Virus record (IMG/VR): IMGVR_UViG_3300048586_000088
Location: 1 to 54,265 of that record
Reading direction: 5' to 3' (one strand)
Source: a virus
Length of the DNA stretch: 54,265 nt
The translations under genes and the position numbers were made by a program. This document shows, in pieces, positions 32,047 through 40,026 of this stretch (position 1 is its first letter; each line of letters opens with the position of its first letter). A model generated the notes under the pieces. It was not told the origin of the DNA. It did not search any database and saw only the letters and a list, made by a program, of their open reading frames with translations.

Positions 32047-32286
32047 TTATTGGGCCAAGTGAATGTTCATCGACGCCGCCTGTGCCCGTTTGCGTGCGTC
32101 GGTGAGGTCTGTGCCGAGGGATTGCTTTTCGTGGTCGCAAAGGGGCAAGCCAGGGTGCCCGGCTTTCGCCACACGCCAGCGGCCATCCTTCCAAGCCTCA
32201 AGGCTGTACCCGTTCCAGTCACAGCGTAAAGATACGGCCGTGGAGGGTTGCCAGCGGAAGGCGGGCATGTCGCGCTGGGGCCTCAT
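32047..32286 (-). CDS. Hypothetical protein
   Basis: The protein has 79 residues from ATG 32286, overlapping the previous stop as ATGA. It contains a Trp-rich beta-like stretch (CDWNGYSLEAWKDGRWRV) and a helical basic C-terminus. The function is unknown. Confidence 0.65.
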   Translation of the reverse strand: MRPQRDMPAFRWQPSTAVSLRCDWNGYSLEAWKDGRWRVAKAGHPGLPLCDHEKQSLGTDLTDARKRAQAASMNIHLAQ

Positions 32287-32615
32287 TTGGCGATCTCGCG
32301 TTGGCAGTGCTTGCATTGCACGGATGTCGGCAGGGTCAGGAACGCCTCCGCGTTGACCGTCCGGGACAGGATGCTCAGGTCCGTGCCGTGTCCGCTGCGG
32401 ATCGGGCAAGCCTTCGCGCCGCTCCAGTGTGCAGATCGCCAGCTTACGGGCTTGGGTTCGTCGCCGTGCGTGATGCGAAGGCTGAACTTACGCACGAATG
32501 ATAGCCGGTCGAACTCCGGGGCGTTGCAGCCCATGGCGTGGATCGTGTCGCACAGGCGCTGGCGCTCGGGTATCCATTCGCCAGAGGCGTTGTGGCAGTT
32601 GCTGTGTCGGATCAT
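32283..32615 (-). CDS. Hypothetical protein with C-terminal Cys pair
   Basis: The protein has 110 residues ending CKHCQREIAK, a zinc-knuckle-like Cys pair preceded by a Cys at the N-terminus (HSNCHNASGEW). I recognise no family. It overlaps both neighbours. Confidence 0.65.
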   Translation of the reverse strand: MIRHSNCHNASGEWIPERQRLCDTIHAMGCNAPEFDRLSFVRKFSLRITHGDEPKPVSWRSAHWSGAKACPIRSGHGTDLSILSRTVNAEAFLTLPTSVQCKHCQREIAK

Positions 32616-32896
32616 GGCGCGATCACCAGCCTAGGTTTCGTGCTCATGCGCTCGAAGTAATCCCGCACAAGGCTCGACAGCTTCAGGTTCAACTCCGGCT
32701 CTCCCACCGGGATCCGGAAGCTGAAGGCCTCGGGGTCCGCGTGCATCTTCGTGGTCATCTGGATCGTGATCACCGGAGGGTCCGCAGCTACGTCCCGGTC
32801 GGCGCATCCGATGTGCAGGTAGATGCCGTGCTCGATGCACAGGCGCGAAAGGTCGACGAGGCTGTAACCCGGCCGGGGGAGTTCTACTTTGATCAT
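32612..32896 (-). CDS. Hypothetical protein
   Basis: The protein has 94 residues from ATG 32896 (MIKVELPRPGYSLVDLSRLC). It is an alpha/beta protein with a Cys-rich centre (EHGIYLHIGCADRD). GAGCAACCC occurs 18 bp before the start. The function is unknown. Confidence 0.65.
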   Translation of the reverse strand: MIKVELPRPGYSLVDLSRLCIEHGIYLHIGCADRDVAADPPVITIQMTTKMHADPEAFSFRIPVGEPELNLKLSSLVRDYFERMSTKPRLVIAP

Positions 32897-33249
32897 GGGT
32901 GTTGGGGTGGATTTGGGTTGCTCTGTACTCGTGGGGTATTGGCAGCGATAGCCGCCTTGATGAATTGCGCGGTGACCTCCAAGTTCAGGTGCTTGGGCTG
33001 AACGCGGATCAGCAGCCATCCCATGGCGGCCGCGTAGTTCGCCTTCTCGTGGTCCTTGGCGATGCCAGCGCCGCGGCCGTGCTTGCCGCCCGTGAAGATC
33101 CCGCCATCGACCTCCAAGGCCACGCGGTACTGCGGCCAGGCGTAGTCGAAGCGCCACTTGCGTACAGCGTGGAAGCGATGCTCCGTAACCGGCTCAGGTA
33201 TGCCGCGCACCTTGCACGCAGCGAAGAAGACGTGGTTCGGCTTGCTCAT
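32893..33249 (-). CDS. PD-(D/E)XK-type endonuclease
   Basis: The protein has 118 residues. WRFDYAWPQYRVALEVDGG gives the D...E-x-D pattern of a restriction-type nuclease core, followed by HGRGAGIAKDHEKANYAAAMGWLLIRV. This matches a family of small phage nucleases related to VSR/DUF559 or Holliday-junction-resolvase-like enzymes. It probably processes recombination or replication intermediates. The start MSKPNHVF overlaps the previous stop as ATGA. Confidence 0.82.
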   Translation of the reverse strand: MSKPNHVFFAACKVRGIPEPVTEHRFHAVRKWRFDYAWPQYRVALEVDGGIFTGGKHGRGAGIAKDHEKANYAAAMGWLLIRVQPKHLNLEVTAQFIKAAIAANTPRVQSNPNPPQHP

Positions 33250-33497
33250 CGTCCGAACAGGGTCTTGCGAACGTTCACCAGCTTCTCGGGCACGATGTTG
33301 TTGATGTGGGCATGATGCGCCCGGCACCACTCCACTACGCGATCGTCATTCGCGTGCGGGTTCTCGATCAGGAACTGCTCGGCTACTTCGCAGCTTTGGA
33401 TCATGGCCTTGTAGTCGGTGCGCTTGCTCCAGCCGTTCGCGATCATGCGGCGGCGGTTGCGGACGTGGATATCCAGGGTTTGTCGGGTTGTGATCAT
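33246..33497 (-). CDS. Hypothetical protein with GAGCAACCC leader
   Basis: The protein has 83 residues from ATG 33497; GAGCAACCC lies directly before it. It is basic at the start (TLDIHVRNRRRMIANGW) with a CRAHH segment in the middle. The function is unknown. Confidence 0.65.
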   Translation of the reverse strand: MITTRQTLDIHVRNRRRMIANGWSKRTDYKAMIQSCEVAEQFLIENPHANDDRVVEWCRAHHAHINNIVPEKLVNVRKTLFGR

Positions 33498-33670
33498 GGG
33501 TTGCTCGTTGTGTGATTCCATCCAAGGTTCCAAAGCTGCCAGTCGTGGCTCCCGTACTCGTATGGGTTCGGCAGGCTGTCAAATACCTCGACATTCGGGT
33601 TGGCGTTGTAGGTCTTTCCTGCCGATACGCCTTCAAGGTATGCGGCGGACGCGAAGTCTTCGGTGATCAT
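33494..33670 (-). CDS. Ribosome-modulation-factor-like small protein
   Basis: The protein has 58 residues. AYLEGVSAGKTYNANP, then LPNPYEYGSHDWQLWNLGW, follow the G-x-x-x-A-G ... NPY-x-x-G ... W-x-x-G-W pattern of RMF/CrpP-type small proteins. Such proteins modulate ribosomes or, as CrpP, have other proposed roles. The similarity is clear in layout but short. Confidence 0.6.
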   Translation of the reverse strand: MITEDFASAAYLEGVSAGKTYNANPNVEVFDSLPNPYEYGSHDWQLWNLGWNHTTSNP

Positions 33671-34266
33671 GGCACGATGCGTTTGAACGTCACCACCCAT
33701 ACCCAAGGATTCGCATCCCAGCTTCCGGGGCCGTTGATGGATTCCCAGAGGTCGGCATATTGCTCCTTCGGGTTCTGCCACGCTCCGGTGCCTGGGTCGC
33801 GGTCACTAACCCCTTCGGCCACCGCATCCTCCAAGCTGCAATCATTCAACCGCTCCACCCTGACGCTCTCCACCTCCAAGGTGATACGGCTGGCGGCCCT
33901 TGGCATGTGAATGGAAGGCTTCCATCGCCAGCCTTCATCTTCACGCTCCCACGCCTGACCGTTTTCGCTTGCGCGGTATACATACCCCTCGTGGCCCTTC
34001 TCCGCATCAAACCATGCCCATGTCTCGCGCACCCACAGGCGGTCACCGGGCTTTCCGTATGGCGACTTGATCGATCCAAGTTCGCCGTTGCCGTTCTCAA
34101 ATACGGCGGCAAGGCTTCCGCATTTAAGGATCTGCATCCTTACGAACACAGCCAATCGGTCGGCGTTCACCTTGTCCAGCCCACGTGTTCGGCGGGTCTG
34201 AGTCTTTCGGTCGTCAAGGGTAGCCATGACCATTTCGCCTTGGAATAGTAGTGGTCGTTCTTTCAT
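33667..34266 (-). CDS. ASCH/PUA-like domain protein
   Basis: The protein has 199 residues. KTQTRRTRGL, PGDRLWVRETW, IHMPRAASRITLEV and LWESINGPGSWDANPWVWVV are the signature blocks of phage ASCH-like proteins. The domain is expected to bind RNA or modified nucleotides, but its role in phages is not established. GAGCAACCC lies just before the start codon. Confidence 0.82.
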   Translation of the reverse strand: MKERPLLFQGEMVMATLDDRKTQTRRTRGLDKVNADRLAVFVRMQILKCGSLAAVFENGNGELGSIKSPYGKPGDRLWVRETWAWFDAEKGHEGYVYRASENGQAWEREDEGWRWKPSIHMPRAASRITLEVESVRVERLNDCSLEDAVAEGVSDRDPGTGAWQNPKEQYADLWESINGPGSWDANPWVWVVTFKRIVP

Positions 34267-34280
34267 CGGGTTGCTCGTGT

Positions 34281-35693
34281 TTAGAATGGTAGTGGTTCGT
34301 CGTTTGTATTGCTCTCTGTTTTCGGCGGCGGCTGGCTGAACAGGTCATCTTCACGGAAGGCCGTGCAGGGTCCGTCGAAGCGAAGCCGCGCCAAGCCCAA
34401 AGGCCCGTTGCTGTTCTTCGCAATGATCAGGTCAGCACGGCCTGCCGTTGGGCCTTCGTCGTCGCTGTGGATCGCGTAGTACTCCGGCCGGTGCGCGAAG
34501 ATCACCACCTGCGCGTTCTGCTCGGCGCTTCCGCTGTCCCGTAGGTCAGTCAGTTCCGGCTTCATGCCGCTGTCCTTGCGCTTGGTAACGTCCCGGCTCA
34601 ACTGGTGCAGCAGGATGATCGGCATATTAAACTCGACCGCCATCTTCTTGCATGCCATGGTCACCGCCGATACGTGGTCCTCCTTCTTCGGCGCCTGCAC
34701 CCACGTCAACTGGTCGATGTATGCCGCCGTGATGCCATATCGCCGTTTCATGCGCCCGATCTCGCTGCGCAGTTCCCCGATGCTCAGGCCCGTGGCGAAG
34801 TTCGTGTAGAGCGGCATCTTGGAGTACGTGGCGTGGTGCTCGTGCAGCTTCTTGAGTTGATCCGGGCTGTACTTGTTCGCCAGGATGATCGTGACCGGGA
34901 TGCCCGTGCCGATGCTGATCAGCCTGGCGTTGGTCTTCACTTCGCCCAACTCAAGGCTGAACAAGGCGGTCGGGTTGCCCTGCGCGGCGGCGTGGTACAT
35001 CCCAGAGAACGCCGCGCTGGTCTTCCCCATCGCCGGACGCCCCGCAATGATGATCAGATCGCCGTAGCTGTACCCGCCGTTCAGCGCCTTGTCCAGCCGT
35101 TCAAATCCGGTGGTGCGCGTCGTCACGGCCGGACTGTCCATCGCCGCCATCTGCTCGGCTGCTACGTCCCCGATCGTAACGCTCGACTTACGCGCCACCT
35201 CCTCCATCAGTTCGGAGATATGCCGCTCTGCGCTCTCGGCGATCTCGAAGGCATCGTTCGTGGGGTCGTATCCATCCATGACCGCCGCCTGGCTCACGCG
35301 GATCACCTCTCGGGCCATGAAGTACTGGATCACGATCATGGCGTGCTCGGCGATGTGCCGGGTGCTCGATACGCCGTTGGTCAGTTGGGACAGGTAGAAA
35401 GGCCCGCCAACGATGTCCATTTCGCCCGAACGCTTCAACTCCTGCGCTACGGTCAGCAGGTCCACCGGGCGGCTCTCCTCGTAGATCTTGGCAGCAGCCG
35501 CATAAATGCGCTGGTGGGCGTCGACGTAGAAGTGCTCGGCCTTCAGGCGCGGAAGTTCCTCGATCGCTCGGTAGTCCAGCAGTATCGCCCCCAGCACGGC
35601 CTGCTCCAGTTCCGGGGCCTGCGGCGGGATCTTGCCTTCGGACGTGTCGAGGATCGGCTGGCGGCGTGCGCTGGCCTGCTGTGCTGTGCTCAC
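34281..35693 (-). CDS. dnaB: Replicative DNA helicase (DnaB)
   Basis: The protein has 470 residues from a GTG at 35693 that overlaps the previous stop as GTGA. The N-terminal domain has LEQAVLGAILLDYRAI and FYVDAHQRIYAA. The RecA core has AGRPAMGKTSAAF (Walker A at 218-225), then AAYIDQLTWV (Walker B), HQLSRDVTKR and LRDSGSAEQNAQVVI. This is the complete DnaB pattern. It unwinds DNA at the phage fork and probably loads at the 36.4-kb origin. Confidence 0.95.
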   Translation of the reverse strand: MSTAQQASARRQPILDTSEGKIPPQAPELEQAVLGAILLDYRAIEELPRLKAEHFYVDAHQRIYAAAAKIYEESRPVDLLTVAQELKRSGEMDIVGGPFYLSQLTNGVSSTRHIAEHAMIVIQYFMAREVIRVSQAAVMDGYDPTNDAFEIAESAERHISELMEEVARKSSVTIGDVAAEQMAAMDSPAVTTRTTGFERLDKALNGGYSYGDLIIIAGRPAMGKTSAAFSGMYHAAAQGNPTALFSLELGEVKTNARLISIGTGIPVTIILANKYSPDQLKKLHEHHATYSKMPLYTNFATGLSIGELRSEIGRMKRRYGITAAYIDQLTWVQAPKKEDHVSAVTMACKKMAVEFNMPIILLHQLSRDVTKRKDSGMKPELTDLRDSGSAEQNAQVVIFAHRPEYYAIHSDDEGPTAGRADLIIAKNSNGPLGLARLRFDGPCTAFREDDLFSQPPPKTESNTNDEPLPF

Positions 35694-36106
35694 TTGTGCC
35701 GAAGGTACTCGTTGTAGTTCATCTGTTCCACCTCGGCGCAAACCGCCTCCATCCACTCGCAAAGCATCGGGTAGGTCAGCTTGTGCCCGACGGCCTTCTG
35801 CTTCACGCCGCGCCGGATCGCCCGGATGATATTCCCGATGGCGTAGCACTTGAAGTCGTCCATCGCCAAGGTCGAAATGATCGCGATCTGCTCCTGGCTC
35901 ATGCCGCCACCCAAGGCCGCGTCCGCTGCGGACAGGTACTTCGTGAAGCTCTGGGCCACAAGGTCGTGCCCGTGCTCCGCCAGCACCATCGAAAGCGGCG
36001 GGGTCTTGCAGCTTTCGGAAAGTTCCTCGCGCTTATAGGAGGCCAGATCGAATGATCGACATGGCTCCGGCTGCTTTGTCTGCAACGCTTTGTCCTGATG
36101 TTCCAT
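35690..36106 (-). CDS. Small protein between initiator and DnaB
   Basis: The protein has 138 residues. It overlaps the initiator gene's end by 74 bp and the DnaB start by 4. It has a helical core (AALGGGMSQEQIAIISTLAM, FKCYAIGNIIRAIRRG). A helicase-loader-like role, as in lambda P, is suggested by the order initiator, this gene, dnaB, but there is no AAA+ motif. The true start could lie further in. Confidence 0.65.
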   Translation of the reverse strand: MEHQDKALQTKQPEPCRSFDLASYKREELSESCKTPPLSMVLAEHGHDLVAQSFTKYLSAADAALGGGMSQEQIAIISTLAMDDFKCYAIGNIIRAIRRGVKQKAVGHKLTYPMLCEWMEAVCAEVEQMNYNEYLRHK

Positions 36107-36791
36107 TGGTCCGTGGTTGTGATATTGTGAACTCGTCCTCCCATGTCCTGTGCTTGATGAACCGCTCCCCGTCCTTGCGGTAGACCTTGTCCGGCTTAGC
36201 TCTGAAGTATTCCGGTATGCGCGGCATCAGCGCCTCCTTGTCGGCCTGGGTCAGCCTACGCCATTCCTGCTCGGCGACCTTGCGCGATCCTTTCCGTTCG
36301 TATGCCGTCCAGAAGTCGTCGAAGGTCGGCCACTGGATTACCTCGTACACCTCGACGGGTAAGACAGCCTCGGTTTTCTCGCCCGCGCGTTCCTCCTTCT
36401 TTTCTTCTACTTCATCTTCTTTCTTCATACTTCGTACCCTTTGGGTACCCTTTAGGTACCCTTGTTTTTTAGAAAGGGTACCCTTTTCCTCCTTAGATGG
36501 ACGGCCTCCTTTAGTCCCAAAGGAAGAAGCCTTTTCACGAAATACACGCTGCTTTTCGCGCAATTCCTCCTGCCAAACGAGGCCCAAACCTGCCTCAAAA
36601 GTGCTGAACAGAAAGGCTACCCTTTCCCAACCCCTTCCGGCGACCTGTTGAAGCCGATCGGAAGGCGTCGGGCCGTTCGTCCAGAGGTACATCATGGCTC
36701 GGGTCCATGCCCCTACAGCCTCGTTGTCAAGGCCCATGATGTCCATGGCGCGATCACCTGCGTAGAACTGGAACGCTGGGGCCTTGCTCAT
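36033..36791 (-). CDS. Replication initiator-like protein (DUF1376-type) carrying the origin
   Basis: The protein has 252 residues from ATG 36791. The N-terminal part FQFYAGDRAMDIMGLDNEAV and AWTRAMMYLWTNG fit DUF1376/YdaU-type initiators. The C-terminal part FDDFWTAYERKGSRKVAEQEW is the W-x-x-Y domain seen at the end of such proteins and of helicase-loading proteins. The linker region (residues about 100-135) encodes the 11-bp iterons. The order initiator, small protein, dnaB parallels lambda O-P. Confidence 0.82.
   Translation of the reverse strand: MSKAPAFQFYAGDRAMDIMGLDNEAVGAWTRAMMYLWTNGPTPSDRLQQVAGRGWERVAFLFSTFEAGLGLVWQEELREKQRVFREKASSFGTKGGRPSKEEKGTLSKKQGYLKGTQRVRSMKKEDEVEEKKEERAGEKTEAVLPVEVYEVIQWPTFDDFWTAYERKGSRKVAEQEWRRLTQADKEALMPRIPEYFRAKPDKVYRKDGERFIKHRTWEDEFTISQPRTNGTSGQSVADKAAGAMSIIRSGLL
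36434..36488. repeat. Iterons: candidate replication origin
   Basis: GTACCCTTTGG, GTACCCTTTAG, GTACCCTTGTT and, one 11-bp turn later, GTACCCTTTTC start at 36434, 36445, 36456 and 36478, all in 11-bp register. Eleven is not a multiple of three, so the repeats encode different residues in each copy, and selection acts on the DNA and not on the protein. A pyrimidine-rich run (36395-36430) flanks them. Like the lambda ori, the array is inside the initiator gene. Confidence 0.75.
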
Positions 36792-37042
36792 TTGCGGAAC
36801 CTTGCTGGAATGACACACTCACCACGGTTCGGACCCCTAGGAGCCATTACTCCGCCTTGTGCGAACTTGGGCGGCTTGCAATCTCCGTATGGCTCCAGCA
36901 TTATGTTCAGCGTTCGGATAGACAGATTCCAAGCCGTAAGCCATGCGGAATGTCCACCTATCTGCGCGAATGCATGGGCCGCTGATTGGTTCAGCAACAT
37001 GCGCTCCTTTCGTATCTCTACGGCCATCTTTCGGTAGTCCAT
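36788..37042 (-). CDS. Possible DNA-binding small protein
   Basis: The protein has 84 residues from ATG 37042. KMAVEIRKERMLLNQSAAHAFAQIGGH resembles a helix-turn-helix-like start, followed by WLTAWNLSIRTLNIML. It ends overlapping the initiator start as ATGA. It may regulate or aid replication. The family is not recognised. Confidence 0.6.
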   Translation of the reverse strand: MDYRKMAVEIRKERMLLNQSAAHAFAQIGGHSAWLTAWNLSIRTLNIMLEPYGDCKPPKFAQGGVMAPRGPNRGECVIPARFRK

Positions 37043-37065
37043 ATGAAAAGTTTTGCTCCGCCTGT

Positions 37066-37338
37066 TCACTTTGTACGCCACAAACGCAGCACCCATTCTC
37101 CGCTGTCCTCCTGGTATATCCGGGTGGTCATCTTACGCTCCAGCCCTCGGCTTTTCATGGCCTTATCCCAAGCTGCACCCATCATCTTTTGCTTCAGTTG
37201 GCATTGTGCCTTGTCACCTCGCGCAAGTGCTACGCTTTCGTCTATTTCAAGGTTAACAAGTGCGCCTGTCAGCTTCCCGTACTCGGAAATGGAACTTCCA
37301 GGTATCGCAATACCATGCTCTGGTTTGTAATCAATCAT
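37066..37338 (-). CDS. Hypothetical protein
   Basis: The protein has 90 residues: a hydrophilic N-terminus with GKLTGALVNLEIDES, then a basic helix (CQLKQKMMGAAWDKAMKSRG) and a Trp-rich C-terminus. The function is unknown. The start overlaps a 32-residue micro-gene as ATGA. Confidence 0.65.
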   Translation of the reverse strand: MIDYKPEHGIAIPGSSISEYGKLTGALVNLEIDESVALARGDKAQCQLKQKMMGAAWDKAMKSRGLERKMTTRIYQEDSGEWVLRLWRTK

Positions 37339-37433
37339 GATTGTGGAAAAGAAGCGCCCCCCACGTTATCCTTCAGCACAGGGCAGCGTGCTTCGGGATC
37401 CCGTGAGGGGCGGTATTGTTGTTCGTAGTTCAT
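37335..37433 (-). CDS. Micro-gene, 32 residues
   Basis: The ATG at 37433 opens MNYEQQYRPSRDPEARCPVL and the frame stops within the next gene's start (ATGA overlap). Coupling is the main evidence for translation; it may be a leader peptide for the gene that follows. A GTCCC/GGGAC hairpin lies 15-30 bp upstream. Confidence 0.5.
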   Translation of the reverse strand: MNYEQQYRPSRDPEARCPVLKDNVGGASFPQS

Positions 37434-37477
37434 CGCTTCTGCCCAAGCGGTCCCGTATCTGGGACGCAGCTAAGATA

Positions 37478-37579
37478 CTAATCTTTCCACTTGTGTCCGC
37501 AGTTCATGCAAACATATCCGATGATCGTGGACAGCCATCGCGTGGCCACCTGGTCGCTTCCGCAGCATGGGCACTTCAT
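37478..37579 (-). CDS. Zinc-ribbon miniprotein, 33 residues
   Basis: The ATG at 37579 overlaps the methyltransferase stop as ATGA. The product MKCPCCGSDQVATRW, then VCMNCGHKW, is a minimal zinc ribbon with CPxCG and CxxCG knuckles and nothing else. Similar single-ribbon proteins act in transcription or translation, but I assign no function. Confidence 0.75.
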   Translation of the reverse strand: MKCPCCGSDQVATRWLSTIIGYVCMNCGHKWKD

Positions 37580-38580
37580 GCTTCGTCGGTTTCAGATGCG
37601 GCAAAGTCCAACTCAGGCAACCGCTCAGAGGCAAAGCGGTCCTTCGCAGTGGCCATGTTCAGAATAGCTTGCTTGAAATAGCTATCCTTCAGTTCGATGC
37701 CGATGGCCTTGCGACCCATGCTGACCGGGCTGTAAACCTCAGACCCAACACCCATGAACGGGGTCAACACCGTCTCTCCTGGGTTGCTGTACAGTTCAAC
37801 AACGCGGTCGATAACGTCAAGCTGCAACGGGTGGACGTGCTTTTCGTCATCTTCGTCCTTGCTGTCCTTGTACTGCAACACGTTGTCGATGCGGATGTCA
37901 TCCCATACGCTCGAAGCATACCGCTGCCAAATGATGTGTGACAGCTTGTTCGTCTTCGGGTCTTCGTGGTCCCGGTACTTGGCCTTCAGTTGTTCAAAGG
38001 TTCCGTACTTGTCCGACATAGCAGGTAGGATGGGTGTAGCCCCTGCGTAGTAGCTCAGTCCGACCGGATGCGTCACCGGCACCTCGTTCTCCCCTTTCTT
38101 TTTGAAGATCAGCAGGTAGTCCGGCATGGCCGTAAAGCATTCTGTGCTATCCTCGACGATCAACTTGTGCATGAGGCTCCGCACCATGGTACGCATCCGA
38201 ACCTTCAGCGGCTCTTTCCAGATGGTCACACGGTTGCGATACTTGAACCCGTGGCGTTCGTGCATCTGGATCACAGCGTTGGGGAAGTCCCACATGCTGC
38301 CATCCTTGTTCATCACATCGGTCACGTGGACCGCAGTGATGCGCCCAGGCTTCGTGACCCGTGCAATCTCGGCGCAAAGGAACTCGTACTGTTCCATGAA
38401 CTGTTCCCGCGTCTCGCAGTTGCTGAAGTCGTTCTCTGAGCTGCTGTAATTGTACAGGCCAGCAAAGGGCGGGCTATACACGCTCAGGTCAATGGACGCA
38501 TCTCCAAGCTGAGGCATGACGTACATGCAGTCCGAGTTGTAGAGGGCGTACTGGTCGGTGATGTGCTGTTCTTTTACCAT
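37576..38580 (-). CDS. DNA adenine/cytosine-N4 methyltransferase (beta-type order)
   Basis: The protein has 334 residues from ATG 38580. Residues 36-39 are SPPF, the catalytic motif IV, and the SAM-binding motif I (LTPFMGVGSEV) comes near the C-terminus with GRKAIGIELKDSYF. This permuted order is that of beta-class N6-adenine or N4-cytosine methyltransferases. A cognate restriction gene is absent. It probably protects phage DNA. It is 4 bp downstream of the SNF2-type helicase. Confidence 0.88.
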   Translation of the reverse strand: MVKEQHITDQYALYNSDCMYVMPQLGDASIDLSVYSPPFAGLYNYSSSENDFSNCETREQFMEQYEFLCAEIARVTKPGRITAVHVTDVMNKDGSMWDFPNAVIQMHERHGFKYRNRVTIWKEPLKVRMRTMVRSLMHKLIVEDSTECFTAMPDYLLIFKKKGENEVPVTHPVGLSYYAGATPILPAMSDKYGTFEQLKAKYRDHEDPKTNKLSHIIWQRYASSVWDDIRIDNVLQYKDSKDEDDEKHVHPLQLDVIDRVVELYSNPGETVLTPFMGVGSEVYSPVSMGRKAIGIELKDSYFKQAILNMATAKDRFASERLPELDFAASETDEA

Positions 38581-38584
38581 GGTC

Positions 38585-39955
38585 TTACTTGTTGAGGAAG
38601 GTTGGAAGTTGGATCGGCTTGTTGAACTCCTTGGTCGAAGCGTGGTACTCCGAGTTGATGGAGGCATTGAGTTTGCTGAACAGTTCGTCGGCCTTTGCCG
38701 CCTTGGCGATAAGGCTGTCCATGACGCGCTTTTGTCCGTCGGAATACACAAGGTCCACCACTACCTCACGGGTCTGTCCAAAGCGCCAAAAGCGGCGGAT
38801 GGATTGGTAGAACTGTTCATAGCTGAAGGTGGGAAAGTAGACGGTGTGGGCGCAGTGCTGCCAGTTCAGGCCGAAGGCGGTGATCTTGGGCTTGGTGATC
38901 AGTCGCTTGATGTCACCGTTGGCAAAGCCCAGCAGCAACTCTTCCTTTTTGTCCAGGTTCATGGACCCGGATATCTGGTGTGCGTCCTTGTCCATCTCAG
39001 CCAGTAGGTCGCCCTCTTTGTTGAGGTTGCACCAATAGACGGATACATCGTGGCCAAGGGTCAACTCCACAGCGGCCTCACATCGCTTGGCCACGGTCTG
39101 TGATTGCTCAACCCTGACCTCAGTCAACCGCCGTGCAATCTGATTGAACAACTGTATCTGCCCGTCCACCACAAGGTTCTCCTCGTTCTTTACGCTGTGG
39201 TGCCGAAGGTCCATGATGGGCAGAACGTGCCTGCTGTCATCAAAGCCAAGGTCGGACGGCTTCCGCATCGACACGCTCCACGAACTGACCCACTGAAAGA
39301 ACGCCTCTTTAGCGTGGCCTTTCAGGATCCATTCCGTCCCGATGTTCTGCGGGCTGATGGTGTCCTCATTGTTGGTGAAGAACTTGGTGAGCATGTCGGT
39401 ATAGCCCATGTACCCAAGCGCCTCGGAACTTGTCCCTAGCTCGATAAAGTCGTTCGGGCTTGGCGTGGCCGTGAACAGGTACCTGTATTGCACTTGCTTC
39501 AGGAAGCTGGTAACCTGTGCTTTGATAGCCCCGTCAAAGTTCTTAAGGATGCTGCTTTCATCCAAAATGACGCACCCGAAGTCGTTGGGGTTGAACTTGT
39601 CCAAGCGTTCGTAATTGCATACCACTATCTTGGTATTGAACTTGCCATCCTTGGAATAGCTGATGTCATCGATGCCGAACTTTTCAGCCTCTTTGATGAA
39701 CTGAAAGGCCACGGCCAACGGGGTCAGGATCAACACGGGCTTGTTGGTGTGCTCGATGTAGTTCCTGGCCACCGTCAACTCGATGACCGTCTTACCTAGT
39801 CCAGTGTCAAGGAACACGGCACAGCGACCCTTGCGGATGGCATATCGTGCAACGTGTTCCTGATAGTCGAACAATCCGCTCGGCATCCACTTGGGTTCTA
39901 TCCCGTGGTCCGATGCCCTGTGCCGCTTGGATGCGACAAACTTATCGTAATCCAT
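38585..39955 (-). CDS. SNF2/superfamily 2 helicase
   Basis: The protein has 456 residues from ATG 39955. FDYQEHVARYAI, then FLDTGLGKTVIEL (Walker A), GCVILDESSILKNF (DExx box), YLFTATPSPNDF and the C-terminal YQSIRRFWRFGQT (motif VI) identify a phage-type SNF2-like ATPase. These are often next to a DNA methyltransferase, as here, and may aid modification or replication. The longer frame to 40018 runs back through a hairpin leader. Confidence 0.9.
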   Translation of the reverse strand: MDYDKFVASKRHRASDHGIEPKWMPSGLFDYQEHVARYAIRKGRCAVFLDTGLGKTVIELTVARNYIEHTNKPVLILTPLAVAFQFIKEAEKFGIDDISYSKDGKFNTKIVVCNYERLDKFNPNDFGCVILDESSILKNFDGAIKAQVTSFLKQVQYRYLFTATPSPNDFIELGTSSEALGYMGYTDMLTKFFTNNEDTISPQNIGTEWILKGHAKEAFFQWVSSWSVSMRKPSDLGFDDSRHVLPIMDLRHHSVKNEENLVVDGQIQLFNQIARRLTEVRVEQSQTVAKRCEAAVELTLGHDVSVYWCNLNKEGDLLAEMDKDAHQISGSMNLDKKEELLLGFANGDIKRLITKPKITAFGLNWQHCAHTVYFPTFSYEQFYQSIRRFWRFGQTREVVVDLVYSDGQKRVMDSLIAKAAKADELFSKLNASINSEYHASTKEFNKPIQLPTFLNK

Positions 39956-39968
39956 GTGTAAAAGGTTT

Positions 39969-40026
39969 GCGCCCCCATGTTCACCGTTCACAGTGTCGAG
40001 CCTGTGTCGGGTGCCCATGGGGGCGC
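39969..40026 (-). terminator. Inverted repeat upstream of helicase: attenuator or terminator
   Basis: GCGCCCCCATG (39969-39979) and CATGGGGGCGC (40016-40026) are an exact 11-bp inverted repeat, with a nested CACAG/CTGTG. On the minus strand the second arm is followed by AAACCTTTT just before the helicase ATG. This could partly terminate transcription from the recombination genes. Confidence 0.6.

Noticed and set aside
34281-35849. Longer DnaB start at 35849
   Set aside because: The extra 52 residues read through the upstream gene in another frame and are unlike DnaB. The GTG at 35693 overlaps the preceding stop as GTGA and gives a normal N-terminus.
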